Of a DNA stretch of 64,000 bases, positions 1 through 8,492 are shown in pieces (within the stretch, counting starts at the first letter, position 1; every line of letters begins with the position of its first letter). Source of the stretch: Gammaproteobacteria bacterium. Its GTDB lineage: Bacteria; Pseudomonadota; Gammaproteobacteria; Steroidobacterales; Steroidobacteraceae. The stretch is from the NCBI GenBank assembly GCA_010027845.1, contig RGUL01000002.1:1-64000 (forward strand), given 5' to 3'. Made by a program: the position numbers and the translations under genes. Under the pieces are notes generated by a model that did no database searches, had not been told where the DNA came from, and saw only the letters and a list, made by a program, of their open reading frames with translations.

Positions 1-984
1 CCGCTCGGCGCCTCGGGCAGCGATGGCGCCCGTAACCTCTATGAATCTTTGCGGCCGCGCGATCCGGAATTCGACCAACAAGGGCTCGATCCCGCGGGAA
101 TCACCATCGCAGCGGACGGGACCACTTGGGTCTGCGACCGTCGCGGGCCGTTTTTGATGCAACTCGATGCGCAAGGTCGCGCCATCGTGCGCATCGGGCC
201 GCAAGGCGTGGCCGGATCTTTGCCGGGCGTCAATCGGTTGTTGCCGGCGATACTCGAGGCGCGTCAGGCGGGCCTCGGCTGCGGGGGACTTGCGATGCGT
301 CCGACGTCGGGCGACGTATTGCTCGCCGTCGGTGCGCCGCTCGACATTGCCGGTCGCACTGCGAAGAACGCCAAACTCGTACGACTCGTGAGTTTTGCGC
401 CGCGAACGAACGTCGTCCGACAATACGCGGTGCCGGTGCAAGATTTCGAGTTCGGCTATCAAATTTTAGATCTTGAGACCCTGTCCGAGAATCGAATACT
501 CGCGTTGGTGCGTTATCGAGACGGCAGCGCAACGGGCGCTATCGTATGGGACGTCAGAATTTTCGATCTGTCGAACGCGACGGCGATCGATACCAAAACC
601 CTCACCAACGGCCCGAACTCCAGCCTCGCACTCGAGTACGGCACGCCGAGTGAAATTGGCTTGAGCGGCGTAACGCTCGTAACGAGCACCCGCCTCGTCG
701 AACTGCGGCCGCTCGGCTGGACACTTGAGGGTGCGGAAGGTCTGGCCAAACTCGATGCGCAAACGCTGCTGGTGATGGGCCAAGTGAACGGCGGCGTGAC
801 GAGTCGAATCGTCAACGGCGATCCGAATCTCAAAGTCGAAGACCATCAAGTCGACACGAACGGCCTGATCACTCCACGCGGCGCGGGCAGCACCGCCGCG
901 CCGACATTCGCGATCGTGCCCGATTCGCCCGAGCGTCGTCAGATCGTGTTGTGGTCGATCAAGTTGAAGACTTTGCTGCAGTAA
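1..984 (+). CDS. Esterase-like activity of phytase family protein, 5' partial
   Basis: The reading frame is open to the first base of the window, so the start lies upstream; a TTG at 49 is only an internal codon. The visible 327 codons carry a repeated beta-propeller-like pattern, including DPAGITIAADGTTWVCDR near the start, which resembles the 'DPEGI...DGT.WVSDE' core of the esterase-like phytase domain (PF13449). Members are usually exported and are annotated as phytase-like or unknown hydrolases. The signal peptide cannot be seen because the N-terminus is missing. The gene converges on the motB-like gene with a 6-base gap and no visible terminator. Family call is from pattern recognition; substrate unknown. 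Confidence 0.7.
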   Translation, partial: PLGASGSDGARNLYESLRPRDPEFDQQGLDPAGITIAADGTTWVCDRRGPFLMQLDAQGRAIVRIGPQGVAGSLPGVNRLLPAILEARQAGLGCGGLAMRPTSGDVLLAVGAPLDIAGRTAKNAKLVRLVSFAPRTNVVRQYAVPVQDFEFGYQILDLETLSENRILALVRYRDGSATGAIVWDVRIFDLSNATAIDTKTLTNGPNSSLALEYGTPSEIGLSGVTLVTSTRLVELRPLGWTLEGAEGLAKLDAQTLLVMGQVNGGVTSRIVNGDPNLKVEDHQVDTNGLITPRGAGSTAAPTFAIVPDSPERRQIVLWSIKLKTLLQ

Positions 985-990
985 GCAGTC

Positions 991-2058
991 TCAACCACCA
1001 CTCCACCGCACTTCGATTTCGATGCGCCGATTGAGCGCGCGGTTCGCGGCCGAATCGTTCGGTACGACGGGACGCGTGTCGGCAAAGCCCTGTGCTTCGA
1101 TGCGTCGCGGATCGACGCCGCGACGCGTGACGAGTTCGCGTACGACCGCGATCGCACGCGCCGCAGACAAGTCCCAGTTATCTTTGAACCGCAGTGTGTT
1201 GATCGGTTGATCGTCGGTGTGACCACCGATGACGATGCGTGCGGACTGCACGCGCGCCAGATCACCGACTTTGTCGATGACGGCGAGCGCCAACGGCGTC
1301 AGCGTCGCATCGCCGGTGGCGAACGCGCCGCCCTCACCCAGCCGAACCACCAATGAATCTGCACCGCGATGTAGATGAATCACGCCGGTCGCGAGTTCGT
1401 CGGCAAATGCACGTTCGAGAGTCGCGATGCCGTTCGCTCTCGCGTTCGTCACATCGGTCGCGAGCGTCCCCGTTACGGTGTCCGTGGTGTCGGCGAGTGC
1501 GAGCATCGCGGGCGTCGCGCCGACGATGCTGACGGGCACTGCGAGCGCAGGATCGAGCGCGGACACTTTGCGCAGCACGCGCGAGACGCGTTGCGCGGCG
1601 ATCAAGCGCGCGGCGATCGGTGCGCTGTCGTCGGTATCGAATCGGATGCGCACACGGCCGCCGGTCAACACCAACTCGACGCCACCCGCACCGAGTTCGC
1701 TCGCCAGCGTGTTGCGTAGGCGCGCGAGTTCGCGCCGTGCAATGTCAAAAGAATTCACGCTCGCCGCGCGCCCCTCACCGAGCAGCCATTCGGATGACGG
1801 TGACGGTGCAAAACTCAGATCGTCGAGCGCGGTGCGCGGCGCGCTCGCGGCATCTTTACGCGTACCGAACTCGCTCTGCATTCGGCCCGAGAAATCGTCG
1901 AACTTCGGCGCATCGAGATTGGCGAACGAGAACATGAAGACGAACAGACACAACAGCAGTGTCATCATGTCGGCGAGACTCGTCATCCACACGGCCGACG
2001 CCGCCGGCGTACGCGCCCGCAGCGGCGGGAATCGCACCGAGTGCGCAGCAGGGTTCAT
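991..2058 (-). CDS. Flagellar motor stator protein, MotB/PomB (MotD-like), OmpA domain
   Basis: This 355-residue protein has a short cytoplasmic N-terminus, one membrane helix with the ion-binding aspartate in LADMMTLLLCLFVFMFS (residues about 28-45), a periplasmic linker and a C-terminal OmpA peptidoglycan-binding domain with GGHTDDQPINT and a final NRRIEIEVRW. It would anchor the stator to the cell wall while the MotA partner pushes the rotor. Its ATG overlaps the stop of the motA-like gene by four bases (ATGA), so the two are translationally coupled. A second stator pair lies at 6423-8280. The pairing with a PomA-like subunit suggests the sodium-type or MotCD-type set, which is inference. 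Confidence 0.88.
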   Translation of the reverse strand: MNPAAHSVRFPPLRARTPAASAVWMTSLADMMTLLLCLFVFMFSFANLDAPKFDDFSGRMQSEFGTRKDAASAPRTALDDLSFAPSPSSEWLLGEGRAASVNSFDIARRELARLRNTLASELGAGGVELVLTGGRVRIRFDTDDSAPIAARLIAAQRVSRVLRKVSALDPALAVPVSIVGATPAMLALADTTDTVTGTLATDVTNARANGIATLERAFADELATGVIHLHRGADSLVVRLGEGGAFATGDATLTPLALAVIDKVGDLARVQSARIVIGGHTDDQPINTLRFKDNWDLSAARAIAVVRELVTRRGVDPRRIEAQGFADTRPVVPNDSAANRALNRRIEIEVRWSGG

Positions 2059-2891
2059 GACAGGTGGCGCGCGGAGTCCACGGAGTTTTGAGGCGCCGGT
2101 GTGGACGCGCCTGGTGTAGCCGCGGAGCCACTCGCAGCCGTTGGCCCAGATGCATGCGGCGCACCGAGACGTGCGAGCATCGCTTCGCCGATCAAGCGCG
2201 GATTGTCGTTTCGCGAAATCATCTGCATGCCGGCAAGCACAGCCTCGAGATATTCGAGTTCTTCGTCGCTCGCGATGCGCAGCTTGCTGACGATCGGCGC
2301 GGCGACGACGTTAGCGAGCACGACGCCGTACAGCGTGGTCAGCAATGCTAGCGCCATCGCCGGACCGATCGCTTTGGGGTCAGACATGTTGCCGAGCATT
2401 TGCACGAGTCCGATCAACGTACCGACCAAACCCATCGCAGGTGCAGTCTCGACCCACGCCTGCCAAACGGAAATCACCGCAGCGTTGCGCTTGTAGATCG
2501 TTTCCATCTCGAGTCGCAGATGCGCGGTGAGCCGTGCTTCGTCGGTGCCGTCGGCGAGTAACGTCAGGCCTTGTCTCAAAAATGCCTCGGAGGTCGCAGC
2601 AGCTTCACCTTCGAGCGCGAGCAAGCCTTGCTTACGCGTGATCGAACCGAGTTCGGGCAACAAGGTCGCGAGTTTTTCGAGCCGCCGCGTACTCGGTCGA
2701 AACGCATCGGCCGCCGCGTGCAGATGCGCGACGAACTCCGGCCACGGATGACGGGCGTAAACGACGGCGATCGTGCCACCGACCACCATCAACAACGACG
2801 GCGGATCGAAAAACGCCGTGACGGAGCCGCCGCTCGCCATCGCCCAGACGACAAGCGCGAGCGCCGCCAATAAGCCAGCCAAGGTGGTCAT
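2055..2891 (-). CDS. Flagellar motor stator protein, MotA/PomA-like
   Basis: The 278-residue product begins with a membrane helix (MTTLAGLLAALALVVWAM). It contains the MotA/PomA core PAMGLVGTLIGLVQMLGNM followed by GPAMALALLTTLYGVVLAN, which is closer in pattern to sodium-type PomA/MotC than to the proton MotA at 7417-8280. The frame extends upstream to 3032, but those 47 residues run into the divergent promoter region and look non-coding. The ATG at 2891 is followed immediately by the hydrophobic helix and is preceded by GGATGAG, so it was chosen. The C-terminus is an Ala/Pro/Ser-rich tail. It is the first gene of the pair with the motB-like gene. Confidence 0.88.
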   Translation of the reverse strand: MTTLAGLLAALALVVWAMASGGSVTAFFDPPSLLMVVGGTIAVVYARHPWPEFVAHLHAAADAFRPSTRRLEKLATLLPELGSITRKQGLLALEGEAAATSEAFLRQGLTLLADGTDEARLTAHLRLEMETIYKRNAAVISVWQAWVETAPAMGLVGTLIGLVQMLGNMSDPKAIGPAMALALLTTLYGVVLANVVAAPIVSKLRIASDEELEYLEAVLAGMQMISRNDNPRLIGEAMLARLGAPHASGPTAASGSAATPGASTPAPQNSVDSARHLS

Positions 2892-2929
2892 CGAGAACTC
2901 ATCCGGAGTGCATTTCCAAATTGATGAAG

Positions 2930-2957
2930 TCGACAGGATAGGGGATCCCGTTATACT
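2930..2957 (+). promoter_or_regulatory. Candidate sigma70 promoter for the DUF1566 gene
   Basis: TCGACA at 2930-2935 and TATACT at 2952-2957 each differ from the -35 and -10 consensus by one base and are separated by 16 bases. The expected start site near 2964 leaves a short leader before the TTG/GTG start codons at 2981/2984. It sits between divergent genes. Sequence match only. Confidence 0.5.
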
Positions 2958-2980
2958 CCAACCTAGCTTATTTTGACCGC

Positions 2981-3481
2981 TTGGTGGCCAGTCGCGTGCG
3001 CCCGTCGTTCTTGATTCTGCTGAGCGCAGCAATGCTCTCCATCCCCACCTTCGCGACCGAACCGACGCCGCGACAACTGTCGCAGTTCACGGTCCGTGAT
3101 CCGACCCGTGGCATCGAATGGTTGCGCTGCGCCGCAGGACAAACCTGGAACGGCACCACCTGCGCCGGCGAGCCGCGGCTGTTTTCCTACGAAGAAGCGA
3201 CGCGCGCCGCAGCGCTCGCCAGCGACGAACTCGGTGGTCGCTGGCGCTTGCCGAATCGCGAGGAACTCGAATCGTTGTTGTGCGTGCCGTGCGGCATACC
3301 GCAGATCGATACGCGCACCTTTCCGCACACACCCGCTGCGAGTTTTTGGTCGTCGACGACCAGTTGGTATTCGAGCACGCAACACTGGAGCGTGAACTTC
3401 CGCTCGGGCGTTGCCTCGGGGCGCAACCCGCCCGGCATGCGTCACCATGTTCGACTGGTGCGCGACGCGCCGCTCAAATAA
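2981..3481 (+). CDS. Exported DUF1566 (Lcl C-terminal) domain protein
   Basis: This 166-residue protein starts with TTG at 2981 (a GTG at 2984 is equally possible) and opens with a signal peptide ending near PTFATEP. The rest is a DUF1566/Lcl_C domain: YEEATRAAAL, GRWRLPNREELESLL and FWSSTTSW are the characteristic blocks, ending in a VRLVRD strand. Such C-type-lectin-like or FGE-fold domains occur in exported proteins of unknown role. Two Cys pairs are present (CAAGQTWNGTTC and CVPC). It is transcribed alone from the promoter at 2930-2957 and converges with the SPOR lipoprotein gene. Confidence 0.75.
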   Translation: MVASRVRPSFLILLSAAMLSIPTFATEPTPRQLSQFTVRDPTRGIEWLRCAAGQTWNGTTCAGEPRLFSYEEATRAAALASDELGGRWRLPNREELESLLCVPCGIPQIDTRTFPHTPAASFWSSTTSWYSSTQHWSVNFRSGVASGRNPPGMRHHVRLVRDAPLK

Positions 3482-3500
3482 CGCTGCCGAAGATTTGCGA

Positions 3501-4193
3501 TTACAACTCGATGCAGGACGCGCCCGCTTTGCGTAACGCGGCGCAGATGCGCTCACCGTCGGCGCGCGATTCGACCTCGACGCGCAAACGATAAAGATTC
3601 GACCCCGAACCGTGTACGACCAACGGTTTCGAATTACGCAAACTCGCAACGATGCCTTGCGCCTCACGCCAAGACTTTTGAGCGCGCTCGGCGGAGGAAA
3701 ATGCACCGAGCTGCAAGGTGACCGCAGCCCGCGGTTTCGTCGCCGGTGGCTTCTCTGGTGCAGGCGTCTTCTCCGGCGCTGGCGGCTTGTCGGGTGCCGG
3801 TTTCGGCTCTTCCGTCGCACGAACCCCCGCCGCTTTTTCGACGGCTTCAGCCGTGGCGGGCGTCGGTACCGGCGGTGCTGCCGCGATCAATTCGGCTTGT
3901 CGTGCCCGAGCGCGCGCCGCCCACACGCCTTGAGGATGCTGTGCGATATAGGCTGCATAGGCTTCCGCCGTGTCGACGCGATTCGCGCCACGCCATTCGC
4001 GCTCGTCCGCAAGCGCAGCGCGACGACTGCGCGCCAATGCAGCCTCCTGCGACGCTGGAAATTGTTTTTCGAATTGCGCGTAAGCTTCGGGTGTGTCGAG
4101 CTTGCGCACCTTTTCCCATTCGGGATTCGTCGGCGAACACGCCACGATCGCAGCGCACAACAAAACAGTCGCGAGGTTTCGTTCAAGCATCAT
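3501..4193 (-). CDS. SPOR-domain lipoprotein
   Basis: The 230-residue product has an N-terminal lipoprotein signal with Cys after IVA (about residue 19). A helical region follows with two TPR-like units (EAYAQFEKQFPAS and EAYAAYIAQHPQG), then a Pro/Ala/Lys-rich linker, and finally a SPOR domain (about residues 155-230: VTLQLGAFSSAERAQ ... YRLRVEVESRADGERIC). SPOR domains bind denuded septal peptidoglycan, so a role at the division site or cell wall is likely. The start codon lies 11 bases inside the end of the upstream methyltransferase-like gene, so the two probably form one transcript. Confidence 0.82.
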   Translation of the reverse strand: MMLERNLATVLLCAAIVACSPTNPEWEKVRKLDTPEAYAQFEKQFPASQEAALARSRRAALADEREWRGANRVDTAEAYAAYIAQHPQGVWAARARARQAELIAAAPPVPTPATAEAVEKAAGVRATEEPKPAPDKPPAPEKTPAPEKPPATKPRAAVTLQLGAFSSAERAQKSWREAQGIVASLRNSKPLVVHGSGSNLYRLRVEVESRADGERICAALRKAGASCIEL

Positions 4194-4947
4194 GGGACAA
4201 GTCTAATCCATCCTCGGGTTTGACGATGCCAGCCTCGACCCAATGGAAGCGTCGGCCGACAATGCGCCAAGGAAAATAGTCGCGCGACACGCCGGGCGGC
4301 AACACGCGCTCGGTGCCGTGATCGACCCACTCGCGTGCCATGGCTAACCTTTGAAGCACGGTTGGCGTCATGGGCGCCGCGTCCGACATCGGTCGCGCGG
4401 CGATCGCCAGGGCAGGTTCGACATCAGCGGAATACCGGTCGTGGAAACTCGCCCAATGGCGACGTGCCAACAAATGCTTCAGACGTGCGCGCACGTGCTC
4501 GTGATCGTCGCGCTCGAGCGAGAGTTGCCCGAGTAAGTTGGCGAACAACACGGCGTGAGTCGGGCAGTCGACGAGCGCGCGCGGCAACTCTTCGACGAAG
4601 TCTGCGCATCGAGTCTCTGCGCGTAGCCCATGACGCAGACGCAGCAACAATGGCGAGAGCGGATCGAGGTCGATCACGAGCACGTGTGCCCAGCGCGCCA
4701 AAAATTCGGTCGGCAGACACCAACCCCCGCTGGGTCCGACCAAGATCAAGCCGGTCGTCGGCGGCCGCCACGTGTTCAGCCAGTCTGCGACGCAGTTGCG
4801 AAAGACCGCGTGTCGGTTGCGGCCGGCGAAAGCCCGAAAGTGCCAGCGTAGTCCACCCGACTGTCTGACGTACCCGGGCCTTGCCGGGCGTGTGCCCGCG
4901 AGCGCAAGTTCGTAGTGTTTAATATCGGAGTCGGCATCCCCAACCAT
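4183..4947 (-). CDS. Methyltransferase-like Rossmann-fold protein of unknown function
   Basis: About 254 residues. I do not recognise a specific family. A segment TGLILVGPSGGWCLP followed by HVLVIDLDPLSP looks like motif I and the acidic post-motif of class I SAM-dependent methyltransferases, and a later HAVLFANLLGQL would fit motif IV. The frame continues upstream to 5115, but that part lies inside the divergent gene at 4962. The start at 4947 leaves 14 bases between the two divergent ATGs and has no clear ribosome-binding site, so a start further in is possible. It overlaps the SPOR lipoprotein gene downstream. Confidence 0.6.
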   Translation of the reverse strand: MVGDADSDIKHYELALAGTRPARPGYVRQSGGLRWHFRAFAGRNRHAVFRNCVADWLNTWRPPTTGLILVGPSGGWCLPTEFLARWAHVLVIDLDPLSPLLLRLRHGLRAETRCADFVEELPRALVDCPTHAVLFANLLGQLSLERDDHEHVRARLKHLLARRHWASFHDRYSADVEPALAIAARPMSDAAPMTPTVLQRLAMAREWVDHGTERVLPPGVSRDYFPWRIVGRRFHWVEAGIVKPEDGLDLSHDA

Positions 4948-4961
4948 CGGAGAACATTGGC

Positions 4962-5897
4962 ATGAAACATCCGTTTTTGCGAATCGCGACACTGTTGTCG
5001 TTATGGATCGCGACACCGCTCTGGGCAGCCGACGCGGCGAAGTCCACTTGCGTGACCGCCACGGACGCTGACGTCGCAGCATTGTTCGATAAGTGGAACC
5101 TGACGTTGACGACACTCGACTCGGCCAAAGTCGCCGATCTTTATTGGTCAGACGGCGTACTGCTGCCGACCGTGTCGAATCAGCCGCGCACCAACACCGC
5201 GCTCATCAAAGATTATTTCGATCACTTCCTCGAAAAACACCCGCGCGGTCGCATCGACGAACGACACGTGCACCACAGCTGCAATCTGTCGGTCGACATG
5301 GGGCTGTACACCTTCTTCCTGCTCGACAAAAACGGCAAACCGCAGGAGGTGAACGCGCGTTATACGTACGTCTACACCTACCGCAACGGCACTTGGAAAA
5401 TTCAGCATCACCATTCGTCAGCGATGCCCGAGCCGATGAGCGCGACACCAGCCGCGGCGCCTGCGCATGCAACGCTGCCGCCGGCCTCGCCGCCACACGC
5501 GAGCACCGCCCCGGCGCCCGCGCCGTCGCCCGCGCCGGTCGCAGCGGCCGACTCGGCGCCCGGCGAAACACCTGCGGTCGCCGAGGCAACGCCCGAGGAG
5601 AACGCCAAACCCGTGTTACGCGCGCGACTGCAACGCACGCCGCCGATGCGTCACATCAGCGAATTCGTCTCCAAAGAATCGCTGGATGCGATCGGTGCGG
5701 ACACGGTGAGCGTGAAAGTTTGTGCGACCGCTCAAGACCCCAAAGCACGCAGTTTCGACGTGTCGGATCCGTCGCCGAAGAGCGAAGCGAACGAAGCCGC
5801 TTTAGCTTGGGCGCGTGGGTCGAACTGGTTGCTACAAAATCCGAACGGCGAGGCGTTTCCGATCTGCACGCACGTCATCGCGCGCTTCGGTGGCTAG
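4962..5897 (+). CDS. Exported SnoaL/CaMKII-association-like protein with TonB-C-like tail
   Basis: This 311-residue protein has a signal peptide ending at LWAADA. A SnoaL/DUF4440-like domain follows (about residues 35-150; VAALFDKWNLTLTTLDS, VADLYWSDGVLLPTVS, GTWKIQHHHSSAMP), typical of the SgcJ/EcaC association-domain family. A Pro/Ala-rich linker of about 70 residues leads to a C-terminal domain with SEANEAALAWARGSNWLLQN, which resembles the C-terminal fold of TonB/TolA-type proteins. The last assignment is weak. GGAGA precedes the ATG at 4962. The gene overlaps the sel1 gene end by four bases. Confidence 0.62.
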   Translation: MKHPFLRIATLLSLWIATPLWAADAAKSTCVTATDADVAALFDKWNLTLTTLDSAKVADLYWSDGVLLPTVSNQPRTNTALIKDYFDHFLEKHPRGRIDERHVHHSCNLSVDMGLYTFFLLDKNGKPQEVNARYTYVYTYRNGTWKIQHHHSSAMPEPMSATPAAAPAHATLPPASPPHASTAPAPAPSPAPVAAADSAPGETPAVAEATPEENAKPVLRARLQRTPPMRHISEFVSKESLDAIGADTVSVKVCATAQDPKARSFDVSDPSPKSEANEAALAWARGSNWLLQNPNGEAFPICTHVIARFGG

Positions 5898-6415
5898 TCG
5901 AGTTTTTCGAACTCGCGCGGCATTTTATATTCTTTGCTGAACGCCGCCAGAATCGAATCGGCCCGCATCTTCTCTTCGGCGGGCACGAGCGGCGTGATGA
6001 TCGAGAGATTCGCATCGATCGCTTGGCGAGACACGACGTCCCAATTCGCAGTGGTCAGGCGCGCAGCCGACAGCCAAAGATAAGAGCGAAACACGTCGGC
6101 TTTGACGCCCTTGCCATAGGCGTAACGCACTCCGAGTTCGCTGCGCGCACGCGCGAACCCACCGAGCGCAGATTTCAGATACCACTCGCTAGCACGTCGT
6201 TGGTCCGCTTTGACGCATAGTCCGCGCGAATAGAGTTCGGCCATGCCGAACGCCGCCGAGCCGTTGCCATTGCGTGCATCGTCGCGCCATTCTTCGAGTG
6301 CCTTGCAATATTTGCCTTCTTGGAAGGCATGAAAGCCTTCCAGAAATGAGGCGAATGCAGGGCTCGCGATCGCGACGCCGAATGCGACCGCCATAACGAC
6401 GACAGCGCGACGCAT
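5894..6415 (-). CDS. Sel1-repeat (tetratricopeptide-like) exported protein
   Basis: The 173-residue product has an N-terminal signal peptide (ending near SPAFAS) and Sel1-like repeats visible as GNGSAAFGMAELYSRG and ARARSELGVRYAYGKGV, with a following DVFRSYLWLSAA helix typical of Sel1 proteins. It lies 7 bases after the stop of motB and is probably the last gene of a motA-motB-sel1 transcript. Sel1 proteins are usually adaptors; a link with the motor is suggested only by position. Confidence 0.78.
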   Translation of the reverse strand: MRRAVVVMAVAFGVAIASPAFASFLEGFHAFQEGKYCKALEEWRDDARNGNGSAAFGMAELYSRGLCVKADQRRASEWYLKSALGGFARARSELGVRYAYGKGVKADVFRSYLWLSAARLTTANWDVVSRQAIDANLSIITPLVPAEEKMRADSILAAFSKEYKMPREFEKLD

Positions 6416-6422
6416 CGAGCCC

Positions 6423-7427
6423 TTAGCCCTTCGATCCCTTCATGGGATCGCGGTACAGCACGGTGATGCTGATGCGCCGATTCTTCGGATCGGACGGATG
6501 CGCAGGGTCCACCGGTTGCGAGTCGGCCACGCCTTCGATACGCGAGAAACGCGTGTCGTCGACCCCGAGATCGTTCAAGTATTTACGCGTCGCATCGGCA
6601 CGATTGGCGGAGAGCGCCCAGTTGTTGTTACCGGACGCTTTGAACTGCACGTTGTCAGTGTGACCGCGCACCGCGATCTCGTTCGGCACGCCCTTCAAAC
6701 TCTCGCCGACTTTTTGGATCAACGCTTTGGCCTCGGGCGCGAGCGAGTTGGTACCCGACGAGAACATCGAGAAGCCGGCACTGTCGAGGATCTCGATGCG
6801 CAAGCCTTCTTTTTCTTTGACGAACTTCACCAACGAGAGTAGATCCGCCGTCTTGGTGTCACCCGCGACCTGCGCCTTGAGCTTCGCCTGCAAGTTTTCG
6901 AAATTCTTCTCGTCCTGCTCGGCGGCGATCTTGCGGCGTTCGGCCTCGCTCAAGCCCTGCGGCAGCGCCTGATCTTCGTGGGTGCTTTCGTTTTCGTCGC
7001 GGCCCGGTGCGGAAATCTGGATGATGCCGGACTGCGTCAGATGCAGCGGCAGCGCTTTCGGGTCGATCAAAGATTGGCCGCCGAAGAATCCCGTCGAGCC
7101 ACCCGACTTATCCACCTTCGGTGAATTCGTCGGCTGAAAGTATTCTGCGATGCTCTTGCGTTGATCGGCTGCTGCGGCGCCCAGCAGCCACATGAGCAAG
7201 AAGAACGCCATCATCGCGGTCATCATGTCCGCGAGAGCGATTTTCCATGCACCACCGTGCGCGCCGCCGTGGCCGTCCGGCTGAACTTTCTTGATGATGA
7301 TCGGCGGCAGCTGCGGTGGCGCTTCTGCGCCTTCCGGTGGCGCAGCAGCCGCCTCCGCCGGTGCGGCGGCAGCGGCGTCTGCAGCCGGCGCTTCGGCCGG
7401 CGGTGCTTCGGGCGGATTACTTGCCAC
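6423..7427 (-). CDS. motB: Flagellar motor protein MotB
   Basis: A 334-residue MotB. An unusually long Ala/Pro/Glu-rich cytoplasmic N-terminus (about 60 residues) precedes the single membrane helix ALADMMTAMMAFFLLMWLLG, which holds the conserved proton-binding Asp. The segment KSIAEYFQP and the plug region follow, and the C-terminal OmpA-like domain contains IAVRGHTDNVQF and KNRRISITVLYRD. Its start lies 11 bases inside the 3' end of motA, as in classical motAB operons. Together they form the proton-type stator; this is the second stator pair in the window. Confidence 0.93.
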   Translation of the reverse strand: MASNPPEAPPAEAPAADAAAAAPAEAAAAPPEGAEAPPQLPPIIIKKVQPDGHGGAHGGAWKIALADMMTAMMAFFLLMWLLGAAAADQRKSIAEYFQPTNSPKVDKSGGSTGFFGGQSLIDPKALPLHLTQSGIIQISAPGRDENESTHEDQALPQGLSEAERRKIAAEQDEKNFENLQAKLKAQVAGDTKTADLLSLVKFVKEKEGLRIEILDSAGFSMFSSGTNSLAPEAKALIQKVGESLKGVPNEIAVRGHTDNVQFKASGNNNWALSANRADATRKYLNDLGVDDTRFSRIEGVADSQPVDPAHPSDPKNRRISITVLYRDPMKGSKG

Positions 7428-8280
7428 GCAGACCGTCGAACACTTCGGCGAACGTCGGCTGCGAGTGGTGGTTGATCGCCGCGCGCGCCGTCTCGATGAT
7501 CAGCGGCACGGGATAACCCTGCAGGTGCCCGACCAGCGCGAACTTCGCCACTTGGTAAATTTCGCCTTCTTCGTCGACGATCTGCTTCATGCGTTGCGAC
7601 AACGGACCGACGATGCCGTACGCCAAAAACACGCCGAGGAAGGTTCCGACGAGCGCGCTACCGATGAGGCCACCGAGCACCGGCGGCGGCTGATCGATGG
7701 CAGCCATCGTTTTCACCACGCCGAGCACGCAGGCCACGATACCGAGCGCAGGCAACGCGCCTTCGAGCGCGGCCATCGCTTCGGCCGGCTTCAAAGCGGC
7801 GGTGTGGTGCGCCTTGATGGCGACGTTTAAATAATCTTCGACCGCCTCGGGTTTCGGCGGCTGGTTGGACGTGACGAGCAAACGGATGGTATCGGCGATC
7901 ATCGCGATCAAGGCGTGATCTTTGAGGAGCTTCGGGTATTCGCCGAAGATCGCGCTCGCTTCCGGATTTTCGATGTGTGCTTCGAGCGCTACCGCGCCTT
8001 CGGCCTTGAATACTTTGAAGAGCTTGACGACGAGGAAGATCGTGTCCATGAACTCCTGCTTGTGATAGGCAGGACCGCTCAAAGTTTTGCCGATGCCACC
8101 ACCGACGCCTTTGATGATCTCGAGGCTGTTGCCGATCAACATCGCCGAGATGCCGGCGCCGAAGATCGTGCCGAGCTCGATCGGCGCCGCTTCGATGATC
8201 GGCTCCATGGGACCGTGGTGCAGCACGTAGAAGCCGAACACACAACCGAACAGCATCACCAAACCGACGATTACGAACAC
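7417..8280 (-). CDS. motA: Flagellar motor stator protein MotA
   Basis: A 287-residue MotA with the standard layout: two N-terminal membrane helices (VIVGLVMLFGCVFGFYVL and a GTIFGAGISAMLIG segment), a large cytoplasmic domain, and two C-terminal helices (LPALGIVACVLGVVKTM and LVGTFLGVFLAYGIVGPL). The start codon is GTG at 8280, preceded by GGGAGAA at a normal distance. The gene leads motA-motB-sel1 and is divergent from the FMN glutamate-synthase-like gene. Known role: with MotB it forms the proton channel that drives flagellar rotation. Confidence 0.93.
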   Translation of the reverse strand: MFVIVGLVMLFGCVFGFYVLHHGPMEPIIEAAPIELGTIFGAGISAMLIGNSLEIIKGVGGGIGKTLSGPAYHKQEFMDTIFLVVKLFKVFKAEGAVALEAHIENPEASAIFGEYPKLLKDHALIAMIADTIRLLVTSNQPPKPEAVEDYLNVAIKAHHTAALKPAEAMAALEGALPALGIVACVLGVVKTMAAIDQPPPVLGGLIGSALVGTFLGVFLAYGIVGPLSQRMKQIVDEEGEIYQVAKFALVGHLQGYPVPLIIETARAAINHHSQPTFAEVFDGLRGK

Positions 8281-8372
8281 TTGGCTTTTCTCCCAACCTA
8301 GCCGCTACGAGTGTAGCGGAACGGCGACGACGGGACGCAGCATCCCCGCCTTGAGTCGGAAAACGCCTCGAA

Positions 8373-8383
8373 CCCAACCCAAT
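8373..8383 (-). repeat. Short recurrent motif ATTGGGTTGGG, copy 1
   Basis: ATTGGGTTGGG on the minus strand lies in the 212-base divergent gap (8281-8492) upstream of motA, just downstream of a TATAAAAT element on that strand. Exact copies occur at 11314-11324 (-) and 15401-15411 (+), and a close relative at 25714-25723 (-), all near gene starts. Function unknown. Confidence 0.4.
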
Positions 8384-8492
8384 CTGTCCCATTTTATACG
8401 GCGCACCCCGGTTATACAGGGCTTACGACCGTATGGGCGCATTCGGGGCAGATCCACGTATAGTTTCGACGCCCATGGCGGAGGAAGGTTCG

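Noticed and set aside
5093-6220. A 375-codon plus-strand frame across the 4962 and sel1 genes
   Set aside because: It overlaps two well-supported genes in other frames, and its composition is Arg-rich and without a motif.
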